In this document: one piece after another, positions 18,301 through 31,300 of the stretch
How the letters are laid out: each line of letters begins with the position of its first letter
Position numbering within the stretch: position 1 is the stretch's first letter
Made by a program: the position numbers and the translations under genes
The notes under the pieces: model-generated
What the model was told of the DNA's origin: nothing
The model's input: the letters and a program-made list of their open reading frames with translations, nothing else
Databases searched by the model: none
DNA from: Cloeon dipterum
Lineage: Eukaryota; Arthropoda; Insecta; Ephemeroptera; Baetidae
DNA length: 64,000 bases
Direction of reading: 5' to 3'
NCBI RefSeq assembly: GCF_949628265.1
Contig: NC_088788.1
Coordinates: 35,264,335-35,328,334 of the forward strand

Positions 18301-19914
18301 AATTAGATAGTTGGCACAACACTAATTAAGCAAACTGTTATCTGAAATTATGAAAAGAGTTTTAAAATCATTTCCAGCAATCGTGTAAATAATCAGAAAT
18401 TTATCAAACTTATAAATTTGTCATCCCTTCCAGCACCCTGTGTGTATTTTTTTTAAATAACAATATTTGGTTAAAATCATTTAAGGTTTTCACTCCAAAA
18501 TAAGTAAATTTGATATTTATCAAATTAACATCAGCAAATCAAATCCAAATATTTTGGCTGCTAATTCATCTCAATCTAAGGCGGTGCGTTGGCAGTTGGC
18601 ACGCGTCTGTCGGCTCGTTATTATTTTTTATAGTTTCAAATCGGTGGGTCAGTCGTGGCAGGCTGCTGATTCTCGTGCGCGCGCGAGAGAAGCAGCGATT
18701 TCGGCGAGGAGCTGCCGTTCAGAGGAAAAAATTACAATCCTCTCGCGCGCACGACTCTGAATTAGTGCTTCCATGCACGCGTACACATAATGACCACTTT
18801 GCCGCCGAGCACCTAACTAGCACCTGCCCATTTTTTGACACCTCAATTGTTTGCTTTCGATCTGTTCCGTTTCAAGTTTGTCCGAGTTTACGACTTTTTT
18901 GTTCTCTCCCGAGACAAAAATTTTGTCCCGCGGCGAGGTGGGACCTAAAAGCGTTGTTTGTTGGCTGCTCGCCCGCCGGCCACGCAGGTGGAGGAAGCGG
19001 AGGACCGACGCCCCGGGGGTGCAACGGCCCGGTCGGGAAGGCAGCCACACCGCCGAGGGGTGCATTCCTTCGGCAGGAAGCCGTCCGTCCTTCACGCTTT
19101 AGCCCCAAGCTTTTGTCACAGGCCGTATTATTTATAAAAAATATACTTTGACGGGAGGCACAAAAACTGCTTTTGCTTTTCATCCGAAAAAAATTTATAC
19201 TCCGAGAGGGGTGGTTATTAGTACCAGCCTCTCGCCCGAGGGCATTGTTCCATCTAACTTTTTGGCGTCAATGGAAAAATCTTGTGATGCATCGCCCAAA
19301 AAGGTTAATCAACCAAATCTAGCCGGAATTGTGCAGTTTTTTATTTTTTTACAAGAATAAGACGAAATAAGAGGTCGGTCGCGAAACGAACTGACGCAGT
19401 GAGTGGCGCGCGTGTTTGCTCAAAAATGTAATTTGAGAGGCTGCTGGCTGGGCCGCCGCGGCGAGTATTTGCTCTCTCAGCAGTTTGTTTTCTCCTGCTC
19501 TCCGGCCAGATTAAAACGCAGTCAGCCAAGCCGTGTTTTTAATTTTCGGCCAATTTCACGCGCGCCTGCCCCTGCAATCAAGTCAGCCAACAGAACACAC
19601 GCACCCCTCGCAAGCGGCGCAGGAGGCAGTTTTGAAAAAAGCCTCGAAACACCTCTCTAGCTAGAACGCCCAAATATTTGGAGTTTTAGTAACGAAATTC
19701 CTGCAGAATAAGAGTAATAGGGTGTTTCTCCGAAAAAATCGGGATGAAATATACCCCGAGAACTTTGTGCCACAACATGCCCTGTTAAACAGTTTAATTT
19801 TTTTCTTAAATTTGAGTAATTTTTGACTTTATTTTTAATTTCCACTTTCTCAAAAGGAGTATTTTATATTTTTTTCCAAGCAGGGATGAATTTTTGCCTT
19901 AAATTGTAATGTAA

Positions 19915-20345
19915 CATGTGTTCAGAAATTTTCTAGATGGTGAAACTTGTAGTTTTTGAGAAATTAAGGGTCAAATGTTGAAAAAAATATTGTTTTTTAG
20001 TTTGGGTGAACAATAAGAAAATCAAAATTACATGATCGGTTGATTTTACCCTCGGAACATGCTTTAGGTCACCCCTGAGGTCAGAAAATACCATCAGAAC
20101 AGATAATAAATCGAACTCTGGCGTCAGGGTAGCCTCGAGCGTTCGATTTCTTTAAATTACAATTTAGTGGCCACTTTAACGACGCATGACGGGCTCTGTG
20201 ATGCCTCAAATTGTAAGATTTGCACACCGTTGCGACGGCCAAGTTGGGATCTTTCAGAAAATGTTCAATTTGACCTTTTGAAAGCCATCAGCGTGCTCAG
20301 GCAAGGCCCTGATGTGACCATTTTCGTCAAGATCGTGTCTAAAAC
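19915..20345 (+). repeat. R2 dispersed repeat
   Basis: The same block order as at 17940-18300, including ACATGATCGGTTGATTTTAC, CTCTGGCGTCAGGGTAGCCT, GACGCATGACGGGCTCTGTG and GACGGCCAAGTTGGGATCTT. Confidence 0.65.
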
Positions 20346-21169
20346 AATCTCGTGAAAATGTTTTTACTGCCGCGCGTGTCACACCAAATTCAAATTGAGA
20401 GGGCTTTTTGCGTGGGTGGAGAAAGCACAACGCGCGTTCTCTTTTCCACTCGGCTGCTTGATTAGGGAAGAAAGGACTGTGCCTAATTTCGCTGGCGGTC
20501 ACGTCGCTCGTTGGCTCGAGTGTGTGTGTTTGTGAGTGCAATTCGCATATATTTTCGCTGGCGAGGGCAGGTGAGCGCGCGGATGCCTTTTCCGCCGGGC
20601 AATTTTGCTTTCTGCTTTTGAAAAGGCGAGCCGCGCGGAAAACAAAACGCGCTGAATCGCGTCGTTGTGCGCGTGTTGTGATTAAAAAGGCGGACGCGGC
20701 GCTCGCGGCGCAACGACGCGCCAAACGCATTCCCTGCTCTGCTCTGCTCTGCTCTCTCAACCCTTTCCGCGCGCAGCAGAGGAAAAAGTGGCCTTTCCCG
20801 AAAACGGCGGCCGCGCACGCACTTGATCCGGCCTGACAGCCCGACGGCCAATTCTTTTCCCTTTTTGCCCGAAACCATGTCACCGCATACGCACTTTTGA
20901 TTTCCACTGCGCGATTATGAACAACAAAAAGGCTTGTTTTGGATTTTACAGGCCCAAGGGTGCTTTACTATCTGTTCAAAATGAAAACGCGCTTGACTCT
21001 TGACTCGTCGCAGCGTGTACGACACAATGTGCGAGGCTGAAAGGCAGAATTTTAATGGGACCACAGCGTCATCGTTAATTATTTTATTATTTCACAGTGT
21101 GTAGTAAAGTTAATTAAAGTAGTTCAATGAGTATATTGTTTGTGAAATTGTATAATGTGCAGTCATGAA

Positions 21170-21390
21170 ATCGCAGGACTGAGAACAACAGTAAAATTTT
21201 AGATATTTCCAAATTTGTCGATTTTTTTCAATTGATTTCGATCCCTCTCGCCGCGATCTATACAATGGTCTGCGAATTTTGATGAAAAATACCCTAAATT
21301 GTGAGTTAAATCGTGGTCATACAGAAGGGAGACAGTGCTCGCCGCTTGATTAGCCGATTTTCGCAAAAATTTAAACAGCAACCTGGGAAA
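21170..21390 (-). repeat. R4 dispersed repeat
   Basis: An inverted R4: CAGGACTGAGAACAACAGT, TTTCAATTGATTTCGATCCC, GCGATCTATACAATGGTCTG, AGAAGGGAGACAGTGCTCGC. Confidence 0.55.
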
Positions 21391-22542
21391 TTTTACCTTT
21401 ATCCTAATTCTTAATGGTATTAAAAGGTATACTTACCTTGGATTTGAGATCTCTAAATCTTCCTGGATTATCAGGAGCTAGAAATTTAAAAAAGGGCATT
21501 CTACTATTTTAATATAATTTTTGTCTTAAAATTATTCGACTGCTTTTCTAAAAACACAGCTCGAGCCCCTTGTTCTCAATGTTTTTATACTTGGAACACC
21601 CTCTACTTGTGAGCACAAAAATTCTGCTTGCTAATTGTAAGCCAGAACAAGACAAATTATTTTTAAATAATGAATTTTCATTAATCTTAAAACTCTTTTT
21701 CTCCAGAACCAATGGGAGGCAATTTTCAATTTTGAAAGCTTTTGTTTACATTCGCTGGCGGTCAAAGCAAAACTTAAAAAGCGTTGTCGGCAGCGGCGGC
21801 GGGTGTGTACGCGGCGCAGTTGTGCATAATTGAGCGAGTAGCTGCTGAAATAGGCATGAATCCGCCTTTTGTTTCTTTCTTGGCAAAACACGGAATTGCG
21901 GCCGGCCAGGTTGTAGCAGCGGCCCCTTGAGGTGCGCAGCCCACAATGCGGCCGGCCGGGCAAACAAGCCGAAAACGCGAGCCCTTGTTTCGCGATTCGC
22001 GCGCGCATTGTTTGGCACGACTGGGCAAACAGCGCCCGGCGAGTGCGTGTGTGTGTGTGTGTGTTGTGTTTGCAGCGCTCGGCCAAAAGGGCCGGCCAAC
22101 TCTCGGCCGGCGGCCAAATTTTTGATCAAGTAGCCGGGCAAATTGAAACGCGCTCTTTATTATGCTCTTGCTGTGGAAACAAAGCAGCGCGCGCCGGAAC
22201 ACAGAGAAATAATGCGAGGCAGAGGAAACAAAACGCTCTCCGCTCTAATTGCTCGATTTTGAGAGGCGCAATTATTTCCCTTTTTCACGAGAGGCAACAT
22301 CAAAGTGCCGTGTCTGTGCTCTACGGCTTGATTCTATGTATGTGGCATTCAATTGGACGATTGCGTCAAATTCGCAATTTCAATGCCATCGAAATGTCCC
22401 CCCGGCGCTCTGCGCGTGGATATTTTATAATAGAGGTCCACGCTGCGCCGCGCCAGCCTGCAAATTTTGGGTCACGTGGGCAGCCGCCAGCCGCCGGTGA
22501 AAAAAGGTCATAAATTAAAAAGTGCAGGAGAAAAATAAGCCG

Positions 22543-22932
22543 TTAAATACCGTCGTTGACGAAGCTTCTGAGCACACCAATCGATTCTTGAGGGTCGAAT
22601 TAGGCAAAAATCGATATTTTTCCGACCAAAAAGTGTAGCGTGACGTGCGAACTTTTTTCCCGCCAAAACAATATGAATGCGAGAATTGCACATGCGTCAG
22701 AGCTGGCTGGATCTAACAAAGTCATTCGTACAAGGCGGTCTCTCTGCAAGTGCTCAAACCAGCTCTGACGCATGCACAGTTCTCACATTCATATTGTTTT
22801 GGCTGGAAAAGTTCTACTTGTGCTATGCACGTCACGCTCGACTTTTTGGTCGGAAAAAATGTCCACTTTACCTAATTTGACCCTCAAGTATCGATTGGTG
22901 TGCTCAGAAACGTCGTCATAGACGGTCTTTAA
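22543..22932. mobile_element. FB-B fold-back MITE with TTAA ends, copy 2
   Basis: TTAA at 22543-22546 and 22929-22932 bounds a 382-bp palindrome of the FB-B family. Both ends, the ACACCAATCGATTCTTGAGG arm and the inner CATGCGTCAGAGCTGGCTGG / CCAGCTCTGACGCATGC arms are conserved. It has no coding content. Confidence 0.8.
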
Positions 22933-24059
22933 ACGATTTGTTGGCTATTGCGTCAAATTCGCAATTCCAATGCCATCGAAATGTCCCCCAGCGCTCTGCA
23001 TGAAGATATTTTAATTTTCTAGCAAAACAAATTGCGACATTAAGGCCAGTTCAACAGATAAAAAATGCATTTTCAAGTGGAGGCCAATCAAAAAGCGATC
23101 TTGGTCGCCCCGCGAGTGAGTGCAGCTCATCCATTTCGAGTGGAGTGTGCCGCCGCAACTGATGTACCAGAGAGAGGCGCCGGGGGCCATCCCGCTGTTC
23201 GCTCCGCTCGCTCGCTCGCTGGCAACAACAACAATAATAATATTTCACACACACACACTCTGATGCTTTTGCTCTCTGGCGCGTCTGCAGTAAAATTTGA
23301 AGCCAAACGACCTTAGTGAGCCTTTGTGCATTTTTCCTCTCTTTCTCTTCTCTCTCGAATTTGGCTCTTATTGTTGTTGGTTAATCACCGCTCTGCCCAC
23401 ACGGTTTGCTCCAACTTTAGAGCCCGCAACGTCCACGCACGTCCCTTTCCAAGCCATAATTCACAATCAACCCGCTTCACGTTTTTAGTCATGTCTCAGG
23501 ATTGAATTTTTCAAACGCCGGCTCAATGTTTGATCAGGGTGATTATTTTCTCATCCTGTTTTGTCGCTTCGAGACGGCTCGTTTCGCTTGCTCAGGCGGG
23601 CGGGGCGCGTCTTTCAAATCGAGTTTCTTTTTCTCGGGGCCAAACCACAGACGCCTCCGGCAAAAAGCCTCTGCAGATTTTTTCAATACGCCCTCGAGAG
23701 GAATTTTCTGTATAAGTGACGCAAGCAAACAAAATTTAAAGTAAAAATAAAATGAGCCGCAGTCTTCAAAAATGATCTACACAATCATCCTGACAGTGGG
23801 TTCCCCCAATTTTGTCGCTTTTAAAATGCCTAGTGTGTCATGCGTTTGGTGACTAATAATAATAACCATCTGGCAGCCACGAATTGAATTTAAATTTCAA
23901 GGTAAAAATATCTCCCGGTAGAAATGACAATTTCACAGTGGACCTGACCTCCCGAGAAGGTCCCGGGGGAAAATTTTTCCAAATCAAGCCCCAACGAGGG
24001 TCGCGAAATTTCAGATTGCGCGATATTTTTTTTCAAAACTGGTCCCCGTCTTGCGCTTG

Positions 24060-24700
24060 CTGAATCCGCCGCAGGATGAGGAGGAGGGGGAGGTTGGAGG
24101 CCTTGTGCACGTAGCTCGGAGGCCTCTATTAAGGCCCACACACTGGTCCGAGCGGCAAGAATGTCGCATAGCCGCGGGCCATCCAGCCCGTCCGTCGGTC
24201 GGTTCGGTCGGTCTCTCTCGCTCACTCGCTCGCTCGCTCGCTTCGCTCGGCGGCAGAATAAAAAATACCACCACGAGCCACTCCTCGCCGAGCGCCCGCG
24301 GCCACCAACGACAATGGAGACACACACACACAGCCAGTTGGTGACCTCGAGGGGCGACCGACCGACCGACCGAGCGGCCTGCAGAGCGAGCGGGCAATCC
24401 AGCCGGCCTCATATGGTCAGAGCGAGCCGCCCGCCCGCGCCTCGGGCCACGCCGCCGTCCGCACACCTCCGTCGGTCGAATCGATCGCGGCCCGCCCGCC
24501 CGCACGCCCCCCAGACCGGCCGACCGACCGATCGTTCGCTCTCATTAGCCCGGCAAATTATTATTCATCGCGCCCGAGGTGCCGAAAAAGCGTCGGGACC
24601 CCCACGTCCGCGCTCTCCTGGCCCACGCACCCAATCTACCGACACCCGACACGACGGGGTCACCGCGGTCACGTCGCCGGTAGGTGACACCCAGCTGACC
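24060..24700. promoter_or_regulatory. GC island with CTCG/GACC simple repeats
   Basis: About 640 bases of high GC with tracts of CTCG (24205-24246), CACA (24321-24330) and GACC units. A donor-like CGCCGGTAGGTGACA lies at its right edge. It could be an alternative KCTD promoter or first exon. The long open frames on both strands are compositional. Confidence 0.3.
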
Positions 24701-26545
24701 TCAGATTTCTCTATGATTGATGATGAGATGGATCGTGTTTTACGGCTGGGCAATTTTACGTGTTTTATGCGAATATGTAATTTTTTCATAACAAAAACAA
24801 TTAATATTGCTGATAAGGAGAGGAACTATGCCCCATACATCCCCCATCGAAAAGAAACAAGATTTAATATCTGTCAGTTCAGTAATATGAAACAATAAGC
24901 TCTGAAGTTCTCGTATACATCCACTGATTCGGCGACAAATTTTTCCATGAACGATTTTTTACCCTTCCTAAAGAGTCTTGTTCGATGCGTCATCGATTAC
25001 TACATCAATCTCTGACAAAATTTAATTTGAAACCAAAACAAATTCACAACATATTTTATATCCATTCCCTTGGCAGATAGAGTTTTGAAAACAAATGGAC
25101 TAATTTGCATCCAGGCCGTCGTCTCCTCCTGGGGCACCGGCCAGGTCACGATTCGCAATTATCCTAAAGTGGTCGTTGCCGGTGTCAAATTGCCGGCTTG
25201 CCAGGCATGAGATGATTTTCGGACCGAGGCGTAAATGCTCTCGCGTTCAGCACCCACGGCTGAATGCACAAGCGTCGAAACGAGCTGTTAACGAGGCCGG
25301 GGTAGGTTTTTATTTTCGCAGCTTTTTTCGGATAATTTTCTTTGCGAGCCGTTTTTCTGGCAGCGATATCAGTCGGTGAGAACGGAATGGATGGATGGAG
25401 CCGAGGGCGCGACGCAGCTCAAACAAATGTCCAAAGCGAGCGAGCGAGCGAGACGCCTCGGGCCAACGAGCGAATTCTCTCTCTCTCTGCCGCTCGGCGT
25501 GCATGGGAATTAAGAGCTGGCTGGCTGGCTGGGTGCACTCCACCCTCTCGAAAGGAGCACACGCCTTCGGAAAACAAAGGCCCAAAGGGGAATTCATCAC
25601 CGCGGCGGCGGCGGCAGCGGCGACGAGCCCTGAGCCCACGTAGAGCTTGACTCGGTCGCACCTTGAAGTGCCGCGGGGCTCGTCGCCCCACTCGACCGCC
25701 ACCAAGACACCACACCACGACACGCTGACGACACTTTAGACCACCTGTCCGTCCATCCCTTCATCCGTCTGTCCAAAGTGCGAGCCTTTGTTTAGCATTC
25801 AAATTAACCTGTATTTCATAGAATTGGGATGTTTTTTAGTTGTAAAAGCTCTATTTTGAGGCTCAAGGGGACGTGGAGCTCTTGAAGAGGATTTCCCGCC
25901 AAAACGGAGTCAAAAGGTTCGCTCCGAGCATTCACACACCTGTTCTTGTGTTTTCAATCCCGTGGTGCAATTTCGGGGACGCGGGATCGAAAATACATAT
26001 TTACGCTGGTGGAAAAGGAGCCGAAAGAGAGTGCGAGCGTGTGTTTTGTATTTTTCTCCGGCGGTTGTGTTTCGGGCCGCCGGCGTTTTATTCTTCTCGA
26101 CTCTGCTGCTTCTCTCTCTCTCTCTCTCGCTTCTTTTTTTAAACTTTGATGATGAGGATGCTGCGGTTGCGCCCGCGGCTGCAGCCAAAGAAAATGAGCA
26201 GATTGCGCCCGCGGGCAACCAGCCCAGCCGGCGTCCTCCGCTCTCCTCCGCACTACCTCCCAGCTCTCTCTGTCTCTCCATATCTCGCCATCCTGCCCGC
26301 GCGGTCGTGGAAAATAATTCGCAAGGAAAGCCTCATCCCCAGCCAGGTGTATACACGTCCCGACATTATTTTAACCTCATCTCTGCACATTCCGTCACCA
26401 AGGAGCAGATAAAATGAGACCCAATGGCCGCAGAGGAGCTTGGGCGCTCAGATCTTTGATTTAAAAGCCAGAAATTTTTTGTCCCTAAAACCGCTGGAAA
26501 AGTGTGAAAACCAGCTAGTGGCGCCTCCTACCAGCCCATTGAGCT

Positions 26546-26603
26546 GTTTGAGCATTTCCAGTCACTTACTAACCACCTTTTGCTATCCCAGAAATGCTCA
26601 AAC
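26546..26603. repeat. Short perfect inverted repeat (hairpin)
   Basis: GTTTGAGCATTTC at 26546-26558 is mirrored exactly by GAAATGCTCAAAC at 26591-26603, with a 32-base loop. The function is unknown. It is too short a stem for a convincing microRNA precursor. Confidence 0.5.
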
Positions 26604-26974
26604 ACCTTGACACTGCCTTAAAAACGCGAGCCAACGGTCTGGTTCCATTCTGCGACACACCGAAGCCTAATTTGCAAGTGAAACGGTAATGCACAGAATA
26701 ATTAATTGCGTTTGCGAATCTTCAACCGAAAATAGGGTCGCTGGAGCACATGTGAGCGTCGTGTTTCCGCTGATGAAGCGGAGTAGTGCCGCTGAAGGCT
26801 GCTGCTGGGTGTTTTTCTTTTGAAATCGACCTGGCGAGCGATTATTTTCCACGAGCAGGATCGGTTGACTGGTTGGGCCCGGGAGCGGAGCCGAGCAGCG
26901 AGCGCGAGTGAGCGAGTGTATCTTTGCTTGCCAAGTTGAATATTCGCCCGCGGGCGGGAAGCAACCCTTGCCTG

Positions 26975-26975
<1 letters not shown>

Positions 26976-27011
<36 letters not shown>
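26976..27011 (+). repeat. (TC)n microsatellite
   Basis: A perfect TC run of about 36 nt beside a GC island. Confidence 0.95.
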
Positions 27012-27015
<4 letters not shown>

Positions 27016-27983
27016 TACCAGCAGCTTCATAATTAAAATAGCGCTCGCTGGCTGGTGCGCCAGAGGCCTTCGGAGGCGGACGCGGCGGAGAAACGGCCCC
27101 CGGCGGCCCCCAGCTGCTCCTCGATCGGCCCTGCCCGCCCGGCCGACCGGCTGAATAATTTAGAAAAGTTACTCGAATCGCCTGCAGGCGCCGAAAAAGC
27201 AAATCAGCCGCGTACTCCGCTCGTACAGACGCAAAGAGCTCGTTTGATCTCAATTCTCGACCAGCAAGACTAGTCGAGATACACAATTTCGCGAACTCAA
27301 TGTTCGCCAGTCTACATATATGTATATGCTATCCTGGTGAACGCGGGCAAAACTATCATTAGAGGAAATTGGAGATGAAACATTTCACACGGTAACTCGA
27401 GTTGCGTAATCATTTTTGGAAGATATTTGGAGACGTTTCAAGATTATTTGCAGACCAATCAACCGAGAGAGTGGGAGGAGGGCGAGTCGGCAAAAAACAG
27501 GTTGCGCTTTACAATACCGCGGATTGCCTGTTTATTATATAATGAAAAGTACTGGCTGGCGCACGAGCCGCGCGGCGCGGGAGATTTATTGCTGCTTGCA
27601 CGCTCGCTCCCTCAACAACCAGCCACCGAATTGGCCGCCGATATCAAAGTGAAGACAAGCAGCATCAGAAGCGTCGGAAAGGAGCAAAAGGTACATGATT
27701 AGAGGAAGTCAGCAGAAACCGCACGCTTGAGAGTAAAAGGTGGGAGTTGAATCACAACAGGAGACTTGAACGGTCGGTTTTCGTTTTCGCTTCACAAATT
27801 TATTTTTCTGGCCGCGCCTTTCGCAGAATTCTTTTGAAAATGTGCTCATAGCCAATCGTTTTCAACAGCCAGTGATTTAGAATTCGCTTTTAGCCGCCAA
27901 TCCTGATTAAAACCCTCATAAATGTATACTTATAAAAGAAGAGTCGAATACTGCTCTTGTTATTTTTTTTCATTTTTTTTACA

Positions 27984-28490
27984 GTGCTAATCGATTCCTG
28001 AGAGTCGAATTTGGTCAAGTAGGCGAATTACTCAGTTGAAAATTCAACACGACATCCCGAAAATCTGCAAAAACGGCAAAAACTGTTATTTTCAGTAGAC
28101 TTTGTTCAAACCTGGCAAAAAGTGCCACAAGAACGCCGGTGACCAATCAGAGAGGTGACCGGTTCTTTGTTTGGACGTTTAGTGCTGGTCAAAGATCGAG
28201 ACAGCAGCGCCACAGAAACAGTCAGCGAAAGAAAATCAAGCGACAAGTCTAGCTGTTGGCTGATCTGCCTATTTCCTTGTGCTGACTGTCGCTGTGGCGC
28301 TGCTATCTCGATCTTTAGCTAGCGCTCCCTTCTGTGATTGGTCGCCGGCGTTCTTGTGGCTAAGTTCAAATCTAAACCCACCAATGTAACGTTTTTCACG
28401 ATCCCACTGATTTTTCGCTTGTCGCGTCGGATTTTCGACAAAGTCACTGAGCTCCTTAACTTCAATCGACCCTCCGGAATCGTTTAGCAC
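27984..28490. mobile_element. FB-D fold-back element related to FB-B
   Basis: A palindrome of about 507 bp. The left end GTGCTAATCGATTCCTGAGA mirrors TCCGGAATCGTTTAGCAC on the right. The inner arms CCACAAGAACGCCGGTGACC / GTCGCCGGCGTTCTTGTGG and AGATCGAGACAGCAGCGCCA / GTGGCGCTGCTATCTCGATC are strongly conserved. The outer arm (AATCGATTCCTGAGAGTCGA) resembles the FB-B arm, but the core is different. It has no ORF. Confidence 0.65.
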
Positions 28491-30524
28491 GATCCAAAAC
28501 TCTAAAAGTCAATAGATAAACAATTTTGTTAATGAACTTCTTCTTTTCCGGCACTGACAATGAGAGGAAGCAGAAGTTCATTCAAAAAACAAACACGCTA
28601 ATGAATACCTCGTGCGCATCTGCCTTTTCCAAGCAGCATTTTTTTAGGTGCTCAACTCTCGACAATCCTCTTTTAGCCTCGCGTGTGGCAATTACACGCA
28701 TTCTTCTACGGCTTTTGGGCCAGCTGACGGGCACGAGCCCCGCGTGTCCGTTTTTTCTCTCTTGCGGAGATCTTAGCTACAGCGCGGAGAACGGTGGCTC
28801 GTTTTTTCACGGAGGCAGGTGTTTGCCGCCGCGCGCCGCAGTTTCTCAATGAAGCGCGGCAGCTGAGCCAATTTAATAAAACTTAATTCGCCGACCCGAC
28901 ACGCTCTCGTCCGCGAAAAATTACTCGGCGGCACCGACTCACCGAGCGAACGAGCAGCTTGAGCGGCAGCTGCCGAGACTTCGCTAACTCCTCCTTTCAA
29001 ATTTACTTTTGCTACCGTGCGTGAGGAGATAAAGACAGAAAGAAGGTGAAATTTTCTGCTCTCTGTCTCAAAACCAGCAATTAGCCAATCGGGATTTTAG
29101 ATATAATGCTTTTGGGCAGAGCAGGTTTCGGTTGAAAGTTTATTTATTAGCTTCACTGGTTTCTAAAAGCTTTATCATTAACTGTTTAAATTTAAATTCT
29201 GATTAAGGTGATCAAACAGAAAGCAATTTTCAAATTTATTTTTATTTAAAAGGTACGACTCCATTTGTTTTTCTATTTTGAACAGGATATTCGGCACTCA
29301 ATTACTGCTGAGCACAAAAATAAATTTATTTCAACCTGCTGCATCATTCCCAATCTGAAATTTTGGTGAGTGATGATGTCATTGAATGCAATTTACTCAC
29401 TTGTAATTGTTGTAAATTGTTCTGCAGGTTCATCATGAGCTTATAAGTCTAAAAATAATCACGATTTGACCTGTGCGAATCGGATAAATTTGTTCCGCGG
29501 CAAAAACTGACGCTAAACTTTCCAATTCTGACGTCGACGCTTTTGCTGGGTTTTTTTCTTTTCGGAAAGAATTAACAGTTGACTTTTGTGCCGGGCGTAT
29601 GTTCGGTCCAGGAGTGGAAAGCTGCCAATAGCAGAGAATACCTTTCGGCTTGGAGAACATTGTGAGGGCGACGTGCGAGAGAGCTAGTAGTGAACGCGAG
29701 AGGGCGCGCTGTTTTGCTTTTCCTGCCGAAATAATATTTGCCTTTCATCTGTGTGCCTCGGCAGCGAAAACAAAGAAAGCGAAACCCATTAATTAATCAA
29801 ATTAGCGCCGGGGCCTGTTGGGAAGAAGAACACGGCAAGAAAAGAAGGAAAAGCTTGCAGAGCAGATTCGAGGGACGCGGCCGGTGCGCGCGGCCCTTTT
29901 TTCTGCCCGCGCGCGCCGCGCTGCTCATCTAAATATTAACGGCCTCATTAAGCACGGCGGCGGCTCAAAGTGTAATTGAGTTTGCCTCCGCCTGATCAGA
30001 TATTCAATTAAAGCTCTCTCGCGTCGATCAACAGCAGCACTCACCCCCAACCCCCACCCTCCCTCGCCAGCACTCTTTAAACAGGCAAAAACACTGCGCG
30101 CTGTCTGCAAGCCCGGGGAGAATTTTTGCAGAGAGTGTGCCGCTGCCGCGGCGGCGGCAAAACAGGCAAAGAATAACGAAGGGGCTGGTAATTAGAGCTT
30201 TGTTATTGCTTGGCTAATGCAAACACGGCGAAAAGTGCAAACTGGCAGGTACTGTACACTCGCGTTAGCAGTTTTTTGTTCTTATTTTTTCCCCTTTGTG
30301 TATAGCTGCAAGATGTGATTAGCTTGCAGGCCGGGTTATTTGATATTCAAATCAATTTAATCTATTCAACGCTAAAGCAGGAGATTCTCTCGATATTTTA
30401 TTTTTTCTGCAAATTTGGAATGTTGAAGGATAAATTTGGCATGAGGTCAAGCAAACTCAAGAGAATTCACACCACAAATGTAGATTGCGTCGTAAACAAA
30501 TGTTCATTTTTACGGGCTTAACGG

Positions 30525-30990
30525 GAACATTTTTGAAAACTTTGAAACCTCAGTATCTCATCTCCCCGTGGTGTAATTCAACAAATAAGGTATGCTTTGG
30601 ATTTCTCTCGCCGAGACAATCGAACGAATACCAAATTTTATGTGCTAGGGTCATTACCGCTAATTTAAGTTTTTAATAAAAATTTCGGCATAGAGCTCAG
30701 AGTTTTGAAATTTTGAAAATGCGATCAAAAGTTGTCACATGATGTGCGTGAACTTTTGCGAAAATTTCAGATTGATATTCCTTTTGGATATCGAGAAATA
30801 CGCTTCAAAACTCACAATAACCAAATTTTTCAACTTTTTCGTGATTTTCCATATTTTGTCAACTCCAAATCTCGGGTTCTAACGGTTAGAACTGCAAAAA
30901 TTAACCATCGTTAGACTCATCCCGACCTCCCCATACCAGTTAAAGGGTTATAAGGGTGCTTAACCTCCACCCCTTTCAACCCCCTAGTTA
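30525..30990 (-). repeat. R1 dispersed repeat
   Basis: An inverted R1 copy with ACCTCAGTATCTCATCTCCC, TTTGGATTTCTCTCGCCGAG, CCAAATCTCGGGTTCTAACG and GTTAGACTCATCCCGACCTC. A partial second copy follows at 31045-31300. Confidence 0.7.
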
Positions 30991-31044
30991 CAATTTTATA
31001 GCAAAATGTTCATGCCAATTTTGTCCTCCGACCTTTTTGGTTGC

Positions 31045-31300
31045 TAATTAAAATTTTCGAAATGGGCTAAGGATTTAGGAATTTCAAAATGTGCTCCATG
31101 ACATTCGTGAACTTTGTGTGAAAATGTCAGAGTGGGAAAGCTTTTTTATATGCGAGAAATTCCACTTTAAAACTAGAAAAAACACGAGTTTTCGACAATT
31201 TACAAATATTGTCAACTCCAAATCTCGAATTCTAACCATAAGAATTGCAAAAATGACACACTGTTGGACTCGTCTTTAACTCCCCTGACCAGCTGAATGA
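31045..31300 (-). repeat. R1 dispersed repeat, partial tandem copy
   Basis: Repeats the right half of the neighbouring copy: TGAACTTTGTGTGAAAATGT, CGAGAAATTCCACTTTAAAA, TCCAAATCTCGAATTCTAAC, TGTTGGACTCGTCTTTAACT. Confidence 0.6.

Noticed and set aside
18510-19151. 213-codon open frame in a GC-rich island
   Set aside because: No domain, biased composition, overlapping open frames on the other strand, and no splice-compatible context. Judged a GC shadow.
24161-24898. 245-codon open frame rich in Arg, Ser and Pro
   Set aside because: It is produced by CTCG/GACC simple repeats and high GC, and the opposite strand is open as well. No recognisable motif.
26546-26603. microRNA precursor
   Set aside because: A 13-bp stem with a 32-base loop is too short, and no known mature microRNA was recognised in the window.
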